Below, piece after piece: positions 39,494 to 48,956 of a stretch of DNA of 64,000 bases; the first letter of the stretch is position 1, and every line of letters begins with the position of its first letter. Location of the stretch: NCBI GenBank assembly GCA_963930645.1, contig OZ005651.1:326873527-326937526 (forward strand), given 5' to 3'. Both the position numbers and the translations under genes were made by a program. The stretch comes from Salticus scenicus (Eukaryota; Arthropoda; Arachnida; Araneae; Salticidae). Below the pieces are notes generated by a model. It searched no databases and was not told where the DNA came from. It saw only the letters and a program-made list of their open reading frames with translations.

Positions 39494-42400
39494 AATTTTA
39501 ATAGTATAAAGAACAGTGCTTATTTCATTATTTTTCTATATGGTTGTTTTGAGGAAAATTGTAAGAAATAGAATCTGAATTTATATGAATTATATTATGA
39601 TATAATATGAATATGAATAATAATAATATGAATAATATATGAATAATAATTATTATTGTATTAATTTATTTGTTGTACTATTGTACAGAAACTTATATGT
39701 TTTCTTTCTCTATCAAGATTTGTTTTTGCGAGCTACATGAATCGGTGTCAAAACTTTAAATTGCAAAATTTTCTACATTAAAATTTCATCAATATAATCA
39801 GTTATATATAAAATTTTGTTTGTCTAATTAAGCATATTCATAAAAATAATTTTTCGAGGAAAAAAAAAAGTCGGAATTTTAATGGATTTAAAAAAAATAT
39901 GTTAAACAATAATTATTCCAATGTTTTATTATTATGAGTGTTATTTATATATTTATTCACTGCATGAATGTAGAACAATTCTCTAGAATTTTATGTATCG
40001 CTTTTCTAAATAATATATAATCCAGGGTTGTTTGTATCCCCGTTTGCTACCAAAATTTTTTAACCGTTATATTATTGATATCTTTTTAGTAAAGTTTAGC
40101 AATTAACTATAACCAAAATTACAGTTCGTAATTACTCATTGAAAATAAAATATAAAACCAGGAATGTAAATATCCCTGATAATCAGCAATGTTGAAATAT
40201 CCCGAATAAAAAAGAAGAAAAAAGCATAATATGAACTTTAGTTGTATATTATAAATGGTTATCTAAATCTATTATTATTATTATTATTATTTTGCGGGAA
40301 TAATAAGGAAAAGAAACTAAATTGATATGCATAATATACATTGAATAACTATAGCGTTCTTTTATTTATTGTATTAATGCGTTGAAATTTACGGATTTAC
40401 TTACTTTCCTTTTTATTTATTTATTTTATTTTATTTTATTTTTATTTTATTATTTATTTATTTTTTGTCTGTGTGTGTGTGATTTACTTCCATAAAAACT
40501 TGTTTAATGAGAATAAATTGTAAAATTTGTACATAAAAATTCTCTTTCATAACTAAAAGATTAATTTTTCTTAATAATTACAAAAATAACTAGAATAATT
40601 ATTGTGTAATAATAAAATCCATAGCATAAACTTCGTTAATGAGTAGTAGTTGCACATAAAAATTCATTATCTACGTAAAGGCATAAGCATTATTACTCGA
40701 GAAAAATTTATAGAAATAAAAATTATTTTGAAATTAGTATGTAGTTTTTATTTTACTTATTAAAGTAATACCTGTTTGTTAATTGCCTACCAGAGACTAT
40801 TATTCAGTGCAGTGTACTAAATAATTATAATCTGTTTCACCGGTGTATAAAAAATATTTATGAAAATTATCTATTTTTCAAGATGTCTCTTAAAAAAACT
40901 ACGAAGCATGATAGTGAAATTTAAATGAATGTACAAATGAAAGTACAAATAATTATTTAATTTTATTATTTATTTATTTATAACAAATGTCAGTTTTGTG
41001 CATATATGGATTTTCAGCACTATAACATAAGACTAATGATAATAAGGCTTCTGGGTTTGTATTCTATAATTAAAATTTTTACGATTGCATAATAATAAAT
41101 CAATAAATACATTATGTGCATATATAAACCAGGGTGTCGATAGTCGAAAATTTTTCCTTGATTCTTACACAAGTGCATTTATAAAACATTTTTTTACTTG
41201 ACTGATCGTGCAAACTTACTACTAAAATTTCAAAAGAAAATACTGACGGAAGAATCAAAGAAAAAATTTCAACTGTCGACACCCGTATTACACAAATAAT
41301 AGAAAATATGTGCAATTTTCCCTATATGTTTACTATAAATTATTTTTCATAAAAAATTAATTATTTATAATTTTTTATTCTGAAAACAAGAATATATTAA
41401 GAGTGGATATTGACGGAAGACGGACGGAAACGTCCGCCATGTTTTTCTAGTGTCATGGCCTTGAGTATTTCGAAGGTCACGGCTAGGGTCCTAGGCATAT
41501 AGGTAGAATGGCTTCCATGAGGTCTTTCTAAGGGGTCGAAGCCTGTATTTAAGCGAGTTTCGGAGAAAAACACGGAAGAAGCGGCTAAGTCAAAGAGTGC
41601 GGGATAGGTTCGAATCCGGCACCTCTCATCTACCACTCGGCCGCTGAAGGAACTTATAAATATTTTTTTTTTTCTAAAAGTCTCATCTTCCTCCCCAAAT
41701 CTATCGGAAACGACTCGAAATTTTTGAAAATTGTAAGAAACGTGCAAATTGAATATAAGTCTGTAAGTAAGAACTTTAAATGAGCTCTTAACCCCCCCCC
41801 CCAAATGCCCTCCAAATTTTACTGTTTGCTTTCTAAGGTTTCCCCTATCGCAATACAGCTTCAATTTCTTTCTTTCTTTCTTTCTTTTTTTTTTTTTTTT
41901 TTTTAAGAAATTGTTTATGTTTATAGAAGACATTTTCGACAAACTGAAAAAAGCACTGCATTTGTTTAAAATTTCAAAGATGCGCCTTTCACTGCCCCCT
42001 GTTTTCGAAATTTCCAAACAAAACAATGATCCTTCAAACTGATTAAGCCCCCTCCCTTTTTTTTTTTAGGTTTTTAGAATTTCCAAGGTGTTCTCGAGAC
42101 ACGGGGGGAAGACTTTAAACGAAAAATTTTCTTTCATATTTTTCTAACTAATAATTATAGAGAAAAACATTTTTTGTTAAAATGTTGTTTTGAAAAGGTC
42201 TTTCCATCAAAGTAACAGAAGATTCCCCCCTTCCCCCAATTTTCACATTTACAAAATTAAAATTTGCCCATGTCTGGCACCTTGTGCCACCCCCCCCCCC
42301 TTCCCCCACCATACATATTTGTTTTTTTCTTAACTAAACAAAATCTCTTAAAATTGTCGAAGACGTGTTTTACAGTTTTTAGAAATTCTGAAAATTACTG

Positions 42401-45343
42401 GATATAGAAAAACAAATTGAATAATTCGTATTCGACACTGTTTTTCAAGATTTTATATGAACTTCAGAAACACACTTTTCTAAAATCGATTAACCAGAGA
42501 AGTCCTAGCGGTACCGTTTGGTACAAGCAATCACTATTTCAAAAATACCCATTTTGTGGGGGGGAAAACCTGATGTTCTGAAAGCAATAAACATATACTA
42601 AGGCAAGGCAATAAACTGCAATATCTGAATAAAGGCAATAAACAAAATTTGCAAAATAATACAAAATTTGAAATGTATTATTAATTTCTAATTTAAAGGT
42701 TGCAGATGCATGGTAATTTCATTTTATATCAATATTATATGTAAGAAATAAGTCTATAAAGAAAGAAACAATAATTATTTTTTAAGTATAGATTTGATTT
42801 AAAAGGGAAAAATAAATAAAAATAGAAAAATCTTTAAAATGTGAAATTTTATACTGGTAAAAATTTAAGTAGTATAGTTTTTTACTAGAAATTTAATGAA
42901 CAAAGAAATTTATAAAATAATACACTATATAATTCTTAATTATTTTACCAGTATACTTTGCAGAAATGTATTATTTCGTAAAATTAAGTATCACGATGCG
43001 AAAAACAAAATTAATTTATTAATATTTTTAAAAATATATTATGGGTTTAAATTAAGTCAAATAAAGATTATTTTACTTCATTTTATTTTATTACTTATTT
43101 TACTAATTTTAATTCTGTTTTCAGAGTTTTTCCAATGCATTTAAGTGTTTGGTAACCGAGTTTTTTTTTTTTTTTTTTTAATTACAATATTATTTTATAA
43201 AAGTAAAAATAATAATAATAACAGAAAACATGAAATTTTAGATTTGGATTTGATATATTATAATTATTATAATCTTTGTAAAATATTTCATTTGCATACT
43301 ATATTATAGAAATTTAATGAGCAAATTAATCAATTAATTTTTTTTTTCAGGATTTTTTTCTATCCATAGTTTAAGTGATTTATCACTTAGTTTAAAAAAA
43401 AAAATTACAAATACTTGCATATGATTATGATATTATCTATCATTTTTATGAAAGTAAAGAAAAAAGTTTCTGTTGTTGCAATCACTTTTTAAAATAAAAC
43501 TAATTTTGAAAGTTAACAATGTATCAACTTGAAAACAATGTGAATTGAATGAATATTTTTGATTAAAAAAAAATATTATATAAAATACAAATCACTAGAT
43601 AAATAATTCATTTAATATATATATTAAAGAAAGAAAAATATTTTATTTTGTAAGTTTGTTTTTGACACTTACTGCCGACAGATGGAGCCAAATTACCTAT
43701 ATGAGATTGAATATTTCAAATGGAAGCGAAGACTGTATACGTCCGCGAACATTCCAAACCGGATTACAATCTTTTCTTTTGAGCGATGCGAAAGAAAATA
43801 GTGTAATCCGCGTGGTAATATAGTTCCATTTTTAAAGTGAAATACATAAAAAACAAGAGTTTTTTGGGAAAAACGGGGCACGTCATGCTTCTCAGACAAA
43901 AGACATTAATATCATGTATCAATTTCATAAAATTTCTCAGAGCCGTTATCGAGAAAATAAGTTACACAATTACAATTTTTCCTTTGAAGTCTTAAATTGC
44001 AATTCCAGATCTCAAAATATATAGAATGTTGAAGTGTGAAACTTTCAGGATAGCATCAGGCAGAAGATAAAAGTTTATTCTGAAAACATTAGATCAAAAT
44101 ATCTCCTATTTACTGAGATATTAAATGTCGGCTTTTCCAAATTCCTTTGTTCTTAAATTAGCTGTATATATAGTGTCGCAGGTAAGCTTCGTTTGAGCTT
44201 TGCTGCGTCACGGAGACACGATCGTGTCTCATGGTTTTAAGATTTTTCAGCTGAAAATAACCAATAAGAGATTATATGAAATCCTCTACGCTAGATAGCA
44301 GAAACAGCCTGCGAAATTTTGCTGGAAAGCTGCACCCTGCCTTTAGATGCTTTTCAAGTTTTGCGTTGAACCGAGAGTTGAAGTTAATGGTGAATACGGC
44401 CAATAGACTGAATTGTATTAATCGTTTGAATGTGGTTTTAGCTATAAAAAGCTCACATAGTGAAATATTATTATACATTTTACAAAATAAATCTCTTTAT
44501 TTGATTATCTTGCGTTTCCCATTTTTTTCTGTTTTAAGGTACAACGCCATCTGGGAGCAGAATTTCAGAGTAGTGTTTATATTTTCCTAAATAAAACTTT
44601 TCATAGTATGAAGCAGTCTAATACAATCCGCGCTCTCGTACAGTCGGTAACAAAAGTGTCCGAACATTAGCAAAAATTTCTATGTAAAAATAGTACACTT
44701 CATACGGTTTTGTTAAATAAATCCTTGTCGAATCCTGTTCTTAGTCAGTGTAAGAACATGATTCGATAAGGATTTATTTAACAAAACCTTATGAAGTGTA
44801 CTTTTTTTACATAGGAATTTTTGCTAGTGTTCAGACACTTTTGTTACCGACTGTACGTGAATTCCTTAAACATATGAAAGTTTAAAATATGACAGGCATT
44901 TCAGACCCACCCTATATAAAAATATTATATGACTATAATTTTAGGGAGCAAAATATTCTAATTTTTTTACTTACTTCTACGGCTGCCAATGTTAATGAAC
45001 AATTTTGTTTATAATGCTAGCTATTAAATTCTTGTCAACAGTTGTTGATTTATTACTCTGACAAAAGACATTATGTATGTTGTTAAATTAACAAATATAT
45101 ATTTAATTTCTATTTCAGAAAAGTAAACAAGTTTTGGAATTCTACAAAGGAAATATGTCAACGGAAGGCAGGAACACAGCTGAGGCCATCGATCATGCGC
45201 AATGCACTGAAGAAGAAAAGAAAGCTTATTTGAAGAAAGCATTGACAGTAGATCGAGTGTGCCGAATCATTTTCCCTGTAATATTCTTGATTTTCAACAT
45301 TGCATACTGGTCATATTACCTTCAAGTTTCACAAACACCGTAA
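22495..45343 (+). CDS. Cys-loop ligand-gated chloride channel subunit (GluCl/GlyR/GABA-A-like), 5' end missing
   Basis: Five exons (22495-22724, 26623-26705, 30908-31042, 33927-34288, 45119-45343) join without a frameshift to 344 residues plus TAA. Seen in the sequence: the loop-D stretch EFSMDIYLRQSW opens the fragment; WKPDLFF (loop A) follows; C84 and C98 enclose 13 residues, the Cys-loop; M1 starts near residue 167; TPARVTLGVTTLLT (194-207) leads into M2; LPPVSYVKAIDVW is the M2-M3 linker; M3 ends near 251; a cytoplasmic loop of about 63 residues follows; M4 is about 317-336; the tail is short. Family knowledge: PAR before M2 marks anion-selective pentameric channels that carry inhibitory chloride current in nerve and muscle. 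Loop C has no second cysteine pair, unlike GluCl and glycine receptors. Signal peptide and N-terminal exons are not seen. I am sure of the family but not of the ligand or subtype. Confidence 0.95.
23513..23575 (-). mobile_element. Degenerate tRNA-like SINE head
   Basis: Minus strand GGGTGCCGCGGTAAAGCATC (A-box-like) and ATTGTGAACTTGAAACCC (weak B box). No cloverleaf acceptor pairing. Confidence 0.35.
23613..23675. repeat. Perfect 30-bp hairpin with a 3-base loop
   Basis: Arms 23613-23642 and 23646-23675 are exact inverse complements (start ACGAAACCTTGTTATTACAG), loop TGC. A worn copy of part of the arm (GTCCATGACGTCCTTGTTAT) stands just upstream at 23582. Probably a residue of a foldback element. 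Confidence 0.8.
24608..24897. mobile_element. MITE-C copy 1 (palindromic)
   Basis: Ends GGCCGTATTCACC...GGTGAATAACAG. ACTCCCGGTTCAACG near the left is mirrored by CCAACCGGGAGTT near the right; the central part holds two inverted GCTAGATGG/CCATCTAGC words. No coding capacity. Confidence 0.8.
26623..26705 (+). CDS. Channel exon b: Cys-loop
   Basis: 83 bp between a pyrimidine-rich acceptor (tttctttttcag) and the donor T|GTAAGT. It encodes the end of R77 through T104, including C84 and C98 with 13 residues between them, the disulfide signature of the receptor family. The 83-bp length and both phases equal those of the Cys-loop exon in vertebrate GABA-A and glycine receptor genes. Confidence 0.94.
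27856..28069 (+). mobile_element. Mariner deletion derivative keeping the transposase tail
   Basis: TTAGGTCGTTGCAAAAGTTC at the left and its inverse at the right, flanked by TA on both sides; 214 bp. Between them 27929-27991 reads GIHLLPEKWAKVVESNGEYF then D and a stop, the C-terminus typical of mariner transposases (LLP.RW.K...S.G.YF). The rest of the transposase has been deleted, leaving only a non-autonomous element. Confidence 0.85.
29671..29800 (+). mobile_element. SINE-2 copy, plus strand
   Basis: Has GTGTCGAGCTCGATCCCAGG in place of the B box and the shared body words CCGAAACTCG and GGGCTAGGACCTCTTAGAAAG-like sequence. More diverged than the other two copies. Confidence 0.5.
29956..30350. 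mobile_element. piggyBac-type MITE (family pb-2)
   Basis: Flanked by TTAA on both sides (29952-29955 and 30351-30354). Starts CACTTTCACCACCGGC and ends AGCGGTCGTGAATATG. The right end matches 59830-60123 in inverted form over GACCGCT-ACGTGAATTCACGTC. An open frame of 114 codons on the minus strand overlaps it but has no recognisable motif. Confidence 0.7.
30908..31042 (+). CDS. Channel exon c: loop B and loop C approach
   Basis: 135 bp between acceptor attcttttctag and donor G|GTAACA, phase 1 on both sides, residues 105-149 plus one base. It starts with a split Tyr codon followed by AQTMDQVVISW, which aligns with YAYT.../FGYTMNDL..EW of GABA-A and glycine receptors. The second aromatic residue of loop B is Gln here. 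The exon ends just before the loop-C TGAF motif. Confidence 0.93.
31738..32330 (-). pseudogene. Eroded mariner transposase, minus strand
   Basis: Minus-strand frames give, in order, words like NEFILVRKNARLHTA (compare DNA.PH.A), PHSSYSLDFVPV (PHPPYSPDLAPC), TKNLKGKEFETFVEI (K..L.GK.F.S..E) and, near the end, YFYGDKEL. This order is that of mariner (DD34D) transposases. A poly-C/poly-A tract at 32146-32180 and several frameshifts interrupt it. Confidence 0.6.
32630..33460. repeat. Imperfect tandem repeat, three units of about 260 bp
   Basis: The word ATTATAATTTAAA followed by TTTTCAAAAT or close variants recurs near 32690, 32950 and 33210, each followed by ...ACTATAAATT... and ...GTAATTTAAAATAGAACTA.... 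Units differ by small indels and a poly-A insertion at 32819-32844. Confidence 0.75.
33927..34288 (+). CDS. Channel exon d: M1, M2, M3
   Basis: 362 bp between acceptor tttttgcag and donor GGA|GTAAGT, residues 150-270. It opens with GAFSFLNVSFLF (N-V-S glycosylation site), then M1, the short TPAR linker, M2 with Thr at 2' and Leu at 9', LPPVSYVKAIDVW, and M3. A Gly lies two residues after the Trp that opens M3 (codon 34175-34177), as in glutamate-gated chloride channels. Basic residues RRKVR start the cytoplasmic loop. No intron splits M1 from M3. Confidence 0.95.
35575..35780. mobile_element. MITE-C copy 2, right end eroded
   Basis: Left half clear (GTATTCGCCATTAACTTCG, CTTCCGGTTGAACG, GTCATTTAGC). 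The right half survives only as TAGATGGCAAGAAGCAACGCGTC-like sequence. Confidence 0.65.
36832..37028. mobile_element. Transposon end related to 54998-55175
   Basis: TACACGCTGAGGAAAAAATATACCGCCTTCGTCTAGAATGAATAAG is represented here and matches the left end of the outer element at 55 kb over about 90 bases (shared blocks TATACCGC, TCTAGAA, GAATAAG, CATTTTCT, AACTAGAAA). The sequence is cut by MITE-C at about 37029. The shared blocks are seen directly; the superfamily is not assigned. Confidence 0.55.
37031..37320. mobile_element. MITE-C copy 3, full length
   Basis: CTGTATTCACCAATAACTTC at the left and its near inverse TTAATGGTGAATACAG at the right, with CTCCCGGTTGAAC mirrored by GTTGAACCGAGAG and the two GCCATCTAGC/GCTAGATGGC words in the middle. 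Confidence 0.8.
37326..37457. mobile_element. MITE-C copy 4, left half only
   Basis: Starts GTTATTCACCAATAACTTC only a few bases after copy 3 in the same orientation, and stops after GCCATCTAGCGTTATAG exactly where the long inverted repeat begins. The right half is missing. Confidence 0.7.
37458..38599. repeat. 1.14-kb near-perfect inverted repeat (foldback element)
   Basis: Two arms of roughly 530-540 bp (37458 to about 37990 and about 38070 to 38599) are inverse complements with some 15-20 differences by eye. The centre, about 38000-38060, is unpaired. Outer ends read TATCAATGCAAAAAA then CCCTTAACGGGTTAAAAG. A TTAA lies 5' of CGGGTTAAAAG on each side, which could be a piggyBac-like target site, but similarity continues outside it. 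No coding frame. Transcribed as part of the intron, it would form a long RNA hairpin. Confidence 0.9.
39178..39222 (+). mobile_element. SINE-2 tail fragment
   Basis: GTGACCTTCGAAATACTCAAGG with flanking bases matches the inverse of 41456-41490 in the full copy. Confidence 0.45.
41451..41654 (-). mobile_element. SINE-2 copy, minus strand
   Basis: Minus strand starts GCGGCCGAGTGGTAGATGAG (A box) then GCCGGATTCGAACCTATCCC (B box), followed by a body containing CCGAAACTCGC and CCTTAGAAAGACCTCATGG. This is the best preserved copy in the window and shows the tRNA origin most clearly. Confidence 0.7.
44238..44403. mobile_element. MITE-C copy 5, right half only
   Basis: Runs from TTTTCAGCTGAAAATAACCA through CTAGATAGCAG and GCTGCACCCTGCCTTTAG to TTAATGGTGAATACGGCC. 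The left half is absent. Confidence 0.7.
44641..44853. mobile_element. MITE-A copy 3
   Basis: CAGTCGGTAACAAAAGTGTC ... inverse, TA on both sides, nearly complete palindrome, in intron d-e. Confidence 0.9.
45119..45343 (+). CDS. Channel exon e: cytoplasmic loop, M4 and stop
   Basis: 225 bp after acceptor tttctatttcag, phase 0, residues 271-344 and TAA. The charged segment STEGRN...TEEEKKAYLKKA precedes VDRVCRIIFPVIFLIFNIAY, the usual (I/V)DR-x-x-R-x-x-FP opening of M4. The protein ends eight residues past WSYYLQ-type residues, a short extracellular tail normal for this family. Confidence 0.94.
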   Translation, partial: KSKQVLEFYKGNMSTEGRNTAEAIDHAQCTEEEKKAYLKKALTVDRVCRIIFPVIFLIFNIAYWSYYLQVSQTP

Positions 45344-45573
45344 CATAAGTAGCATCCTTTGGGTGGAACTCACTCAAACACCTTTATTTAGTCGTTATAA
45401 ATACACTAAATAGTCATAGTGAAACTATAGGGGGAGTCGCAGAGTCTTGGCCACAAGAGAGACTTTATCTGATTGTGAAATATACTCATAAATTATCTGA
45501 TATTAGTTTTAAAAAAGTAGAACAATGAACTTAATTCTAACGTATAAAAAAATACTGATTACACTCCTCGGCA
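45344..45573 (+). other. Proximal 3' untranslated region of the channel gene (inferred)
   Basis: Unique-looking sequence directly after the stop codon with no repeat signature. Its inclusion in the transcript is inferred from position only. Confidence 0.5.
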
Positions 45574-46128
45574 TGAAAATTGCCCCTAACACCATTTTGG
45601 CAAATTCTTATGTAAAATAACCTCCTGATTCCGAATATAAAGCACATTTTGACCTATCACCCACAGTTTTTTAGAGACGCCCCCCTATTTTTATCACTTT
45701 TCGGTGGTTTCGTGCTCTAACTTTGATTTTTAGGAGGGTGGGGGGGGGGAGGAGAGAGGATAATTTTAGCTGTTAAATACTTTCTGATGGACTACAGAGA
45801 TGGGAAATTCTAAAACATGAACGTTTGCGGCAAGGGGAAAATTTAGCTGGGGATTTGCCACTGAAATTATGTATTACATTTCTTATATTTTTCTAATTTA
45901 TTATTAATGTTATTAAATAAACATTATATATTTTTGTTTTTGGGTGTTAAATTAATTCTTTTTCATTCTCCAAATCAAATTCATGGTCATAAAATTACCG
46001 AACAGTGATAAAAATTGAGGAAGGGGGTGGTGCTTCTATAAAACGGTAGATGACTGAACAAAATGCAAGTCATATTCGGATTCAGGAGGTCATTTTACAT
46101 AAGAATCAGCAAGAATGGTATCAGAGCT

Positions 46129-46129
<1 letters not shown>
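45574..46129. mobile_element. Foldback element in the 3' flank of the channel
   Basis: About 140 bases at the left (containing TTCTTATGTAAAATAACCTC and CCCCCTATTTTTATCACT) are matched, inverted, at the right (GAGGTCATTTTACATAAGAA and AGTGATAAAAATTGAGG). Identity is moderate. The middle is AT-rich and holds the first AATAAA after the gene. Confidence 0.65.
45916..45921 (+). promoter_or_regulatory. Possible polyadenylation signal
   Basis: AATAAA, the first canonical hexamer I see downstream of the channel stop codon (573 bases away). It lies inside a foldback repeat, so use by the host gene is uncertain. Confidence 0.2.
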
Positions 46130-46166
<37 letters not shown>

Positions 46167-47450
46167 CAGCACACACTGTATTTTCCCAAATTTTTCAAAC
46201 GAAAAAATGTCGAGCATACTGCCTGAGAAAAACAGAATAAGATGTTTTTTTCAAAATTAATACTGCAACATAAATAATATTTTTTAAATTTACTATATAT
46301 GCTGTAAAAAAATCTTGCCGTCTATTAGTGGTTATTCTTTAATTAATACTTTAATTTGTATTTATTTTTAGGATATATCATACCAATGAATTTTTATTAT
46401 TTATTAATAAAACTCAAATTAGTAAAATCAAATTCACAAGAAATTAATCAATAAATGAGAATTTAGTTTTCCCAAAAGAGTCAATAATTCTTTCTTCTAC
46501 TTATCTCATGCATTTAATTAATATCGGATAATTTACTGTAATCAAATCACTTTTTTTATTAAAATTATGTATATTACACTGATTAAGGCGAAAGCTAATT
46601 ATTAGATTTTCTGCTCAAAATGTACATTTCACATATAGTCTTCCTAAAACAACAAGTAAAATGTACATTATACTTTGGTTCAATATGCATGTAAATCATG
46701 TGTGACATAACCTAGTTCAATATATCCGTTCGATACTGCCCGAGTAGCCCCATAAATAAAAAAAACATTACTACTTACTTTAGAATTGTTAAAACTGCCC
46801 GTATACCTTTATTTAAAATTACATTAATATAGGTAATTATAGTTTAAGAATACACTAGTAGCCTAAATTTTCGAAATGTTTAAGGGAAAAAAATGCATTT
46901 CTAATGTTTGGTCGTATATAAAATGCCTTTTTTTTTTTTTTTAAGTAGGAATGAATGATGAAGTATTTAAATAACGAACAGAAATCTGACTTATTTTATA
47001 GATATTTCATTACAAATACAATTATAAAAAAGAAAAATAGAAAAATCAAAGTAACGTGGATATCGAATTTGCCAAAATGTTTACCATGCTATTTAAAGTG
47101 TATGGTATAGAATATATAAACATACATAATTAAAGCTAGTTTAAGCTTACCATTTGCCCTAACTTTAGATTTAAATATCTTTTCTCACACAGCGAACAGC
47201 TATTTTAAGTTATGTAGCAGTTATAATGCCAAATTTTGAAATTTAATTGTTGCTTCTAATAATTGTTTTTCATGGTTTGGGTTGCTTTTGACGTTCTTTT
47301 ATCAATTCCATGCAGTTTTTGCTTGGATTAAAATCGGAATACTTCGAGACAATTACACCAGTCCAAAATGATAATTTTTAAACCATGTTATTAAGACAAG
47401 CATCAATATGGCATAAAACTGAATTTTATTGGAATAAGATTCAGTATAGG
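46130..47450. other. Intergenic DNA
   Basis: A T tract of over 30 bases at 46133-46166, then AT-rich sequence without gene or repeat calls. Confidence 0.5.
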
Positions 47451-47737
47451 CAGAGCCTGATTAAAGGGGAAGCACACATTATCTCCGCTCTCACCGGAAT
47501 ATTTTTACAATTACTTTTTACCTCATGTCATAGAAATTCCACGCTTTGACGAGGAAATATTTTTTATAAAAAATGATCGGTGTAAAACAATCCAATTTAC
47601 TCACCGTTATTAGACACCAGAATTCTTTTAAAATAATTTTTAATGAGAATTTTCTGTTTATTATAGGAGGAAAGTATTTGTTAAAAAATAACGGTGTAAG
47701 TATAAATAATGTGTGCTTCCCCCTTAATCAGGCTCTG
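47451..47737. mobile_element. hAT-type MITE with perfect 8-bp target duplication
   Basis: The flanks AGTATAGG (47443-47450) and AGTATAGG (47738-47745) are identical. Ends CAGAGCCTGATTAAAGGGG ... inverse, with about 30 bp of terminal inverted repeat (one base differs: GGGG/GGGGG). 287 bp, non-coding apart from a chance 73-codon frame. CAG ends and an 8-bp duplication fit hAT. Confidence 0.9.
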
Positions 47738-47745
47738 AGTATAGG

Positions 47746-48767
47746 TGTCATTATCTGCAAAAGACCATTCGTGGAAGGTTTCAATTTCCCCTAAAACAAA
47801 TATGGGTTTAGGCATTTATAATTCTGTTAATTGTACAAAATCTGTTCAAACATTTTGATGTCATATAAAAAACTGATCACATCATTTATTAGATGTTGTA
47901 AGGCTGATATAATATAATCAGGCAGGATACAAATATTTTTCCCTTCTTCTACAGACTTTTTTCCTGTCGTTAACAAGAAGATTCGTGTTTTAAGATATCA
48001 CATAATACTGCTTCATTATTCTACAATCTAGTAACATGAACTAAAAAAAATATGTTCAACTTTATTAAAGAAATTAAAATTACATTTTTGAAAAATTTTA
48101 ACATCAAAATATAATTTTGCATTCTACACAGCTCACCCATTAAATTTCATTTGACATTGTGGAATTTTACTTGCACATACTTGTGTATATTTTGTCTCTG
48201 ACCTGCTACATACACACGATCTTTTTATGACATGATTTTTTTTTTTCTTTTTTTACATTTTTGAGGCTTTACTAGCATGTTTTCGTGGTGCTTGAGCTTA
48301 CCTACCTATTAACTTAAATATGTATATGTAAACCCAAATATGTATACGTGTGTACACACAAACACATTTGTAACCACAATAGCCTTTAAATGCACAAAAT
48401 TCTTCAAAATAACAAAATATCAGCTTTATTATGTTTTTATCAATTTCTCTTCTAATTTCTTTATATCTGTAGCAGTTATCTCTTAATGCAGCTTGCTTTC
48501 TGAAAAGTACAGTACCTGTCTACTTTTTACTGATTTTTTTAATTTAAACAATTAAAAAATTGGTACCAATAAGATAACATATTGCGAAAATATTTTCTTC
48601 TGTCAGTTCTAACATACGGCATCAGTTGTTGAATCAGTCTGATTGCCGAAAGAAGGTTGCATGTAATTCCACTAACCTCAGGCAAACTGGTTACATTCAA
48701 ATAAAAAATAAATAAATTTATAACAATCTAAATAGGTTGCGACTCTTTTACCTTGATATTTGAAAAT

Positions 48768-48803
<36 letters not shown>

Positions 48804-48881
48804 AATTCGGGTGTTTGAACAAACTTTGGTGCATTGTACATTTCAGTTAAATTATTTTTCTATCAGAAAATTTTTATAATG

Positions 48882-48882
<1 letters not shown>
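47746..48882. other. Intergenic DNA
   Basis: No gene or defined repeat; long T tract at 48770-48799. Confidence 0.5.

Positions 48883-48938
<56 letters not shown>
48883..48938. repeat. (TA)n microsatellite
   Basis: More than 25 TA units, lying directly upstream of the retrotransposon fragment. Confidence 0.95.
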
Positions 48939-48941
<3 letters not shown>

Positions 48942-48956
48942 TAAATTTCCTTAAAT

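Larger units (their letters stand above)
34289..45118 (+). other. Intron d-e of the channel gene
   Basis: 10.8 kb, GT...AG, the main landing zone for repeats inside the gene: MITE-C copies at 35.6, 37.0, 37.3 and 44.2 kb, a transposon end at 36.84 kb, the 1.14-kb inverted repeat (37458-38599), SINE pieces at 39.2 and 41.5 kb, and a palindromic MITE at 44.64 kb. Between 38.6 and 44.2 kb most sequence is unassigned; 43.68-44.16 kb is less AT-rich but has no coding signature I recognise. Confidence 0.85.

Noticed and set aside
41397..42026. Longest open frame in the window, 209 codons on the minus strand
   Set aside because: It runs through a SINE-2 copy, a poly-C tract and a T/C microsatellite (encoding Lys runs); no protein family signature.
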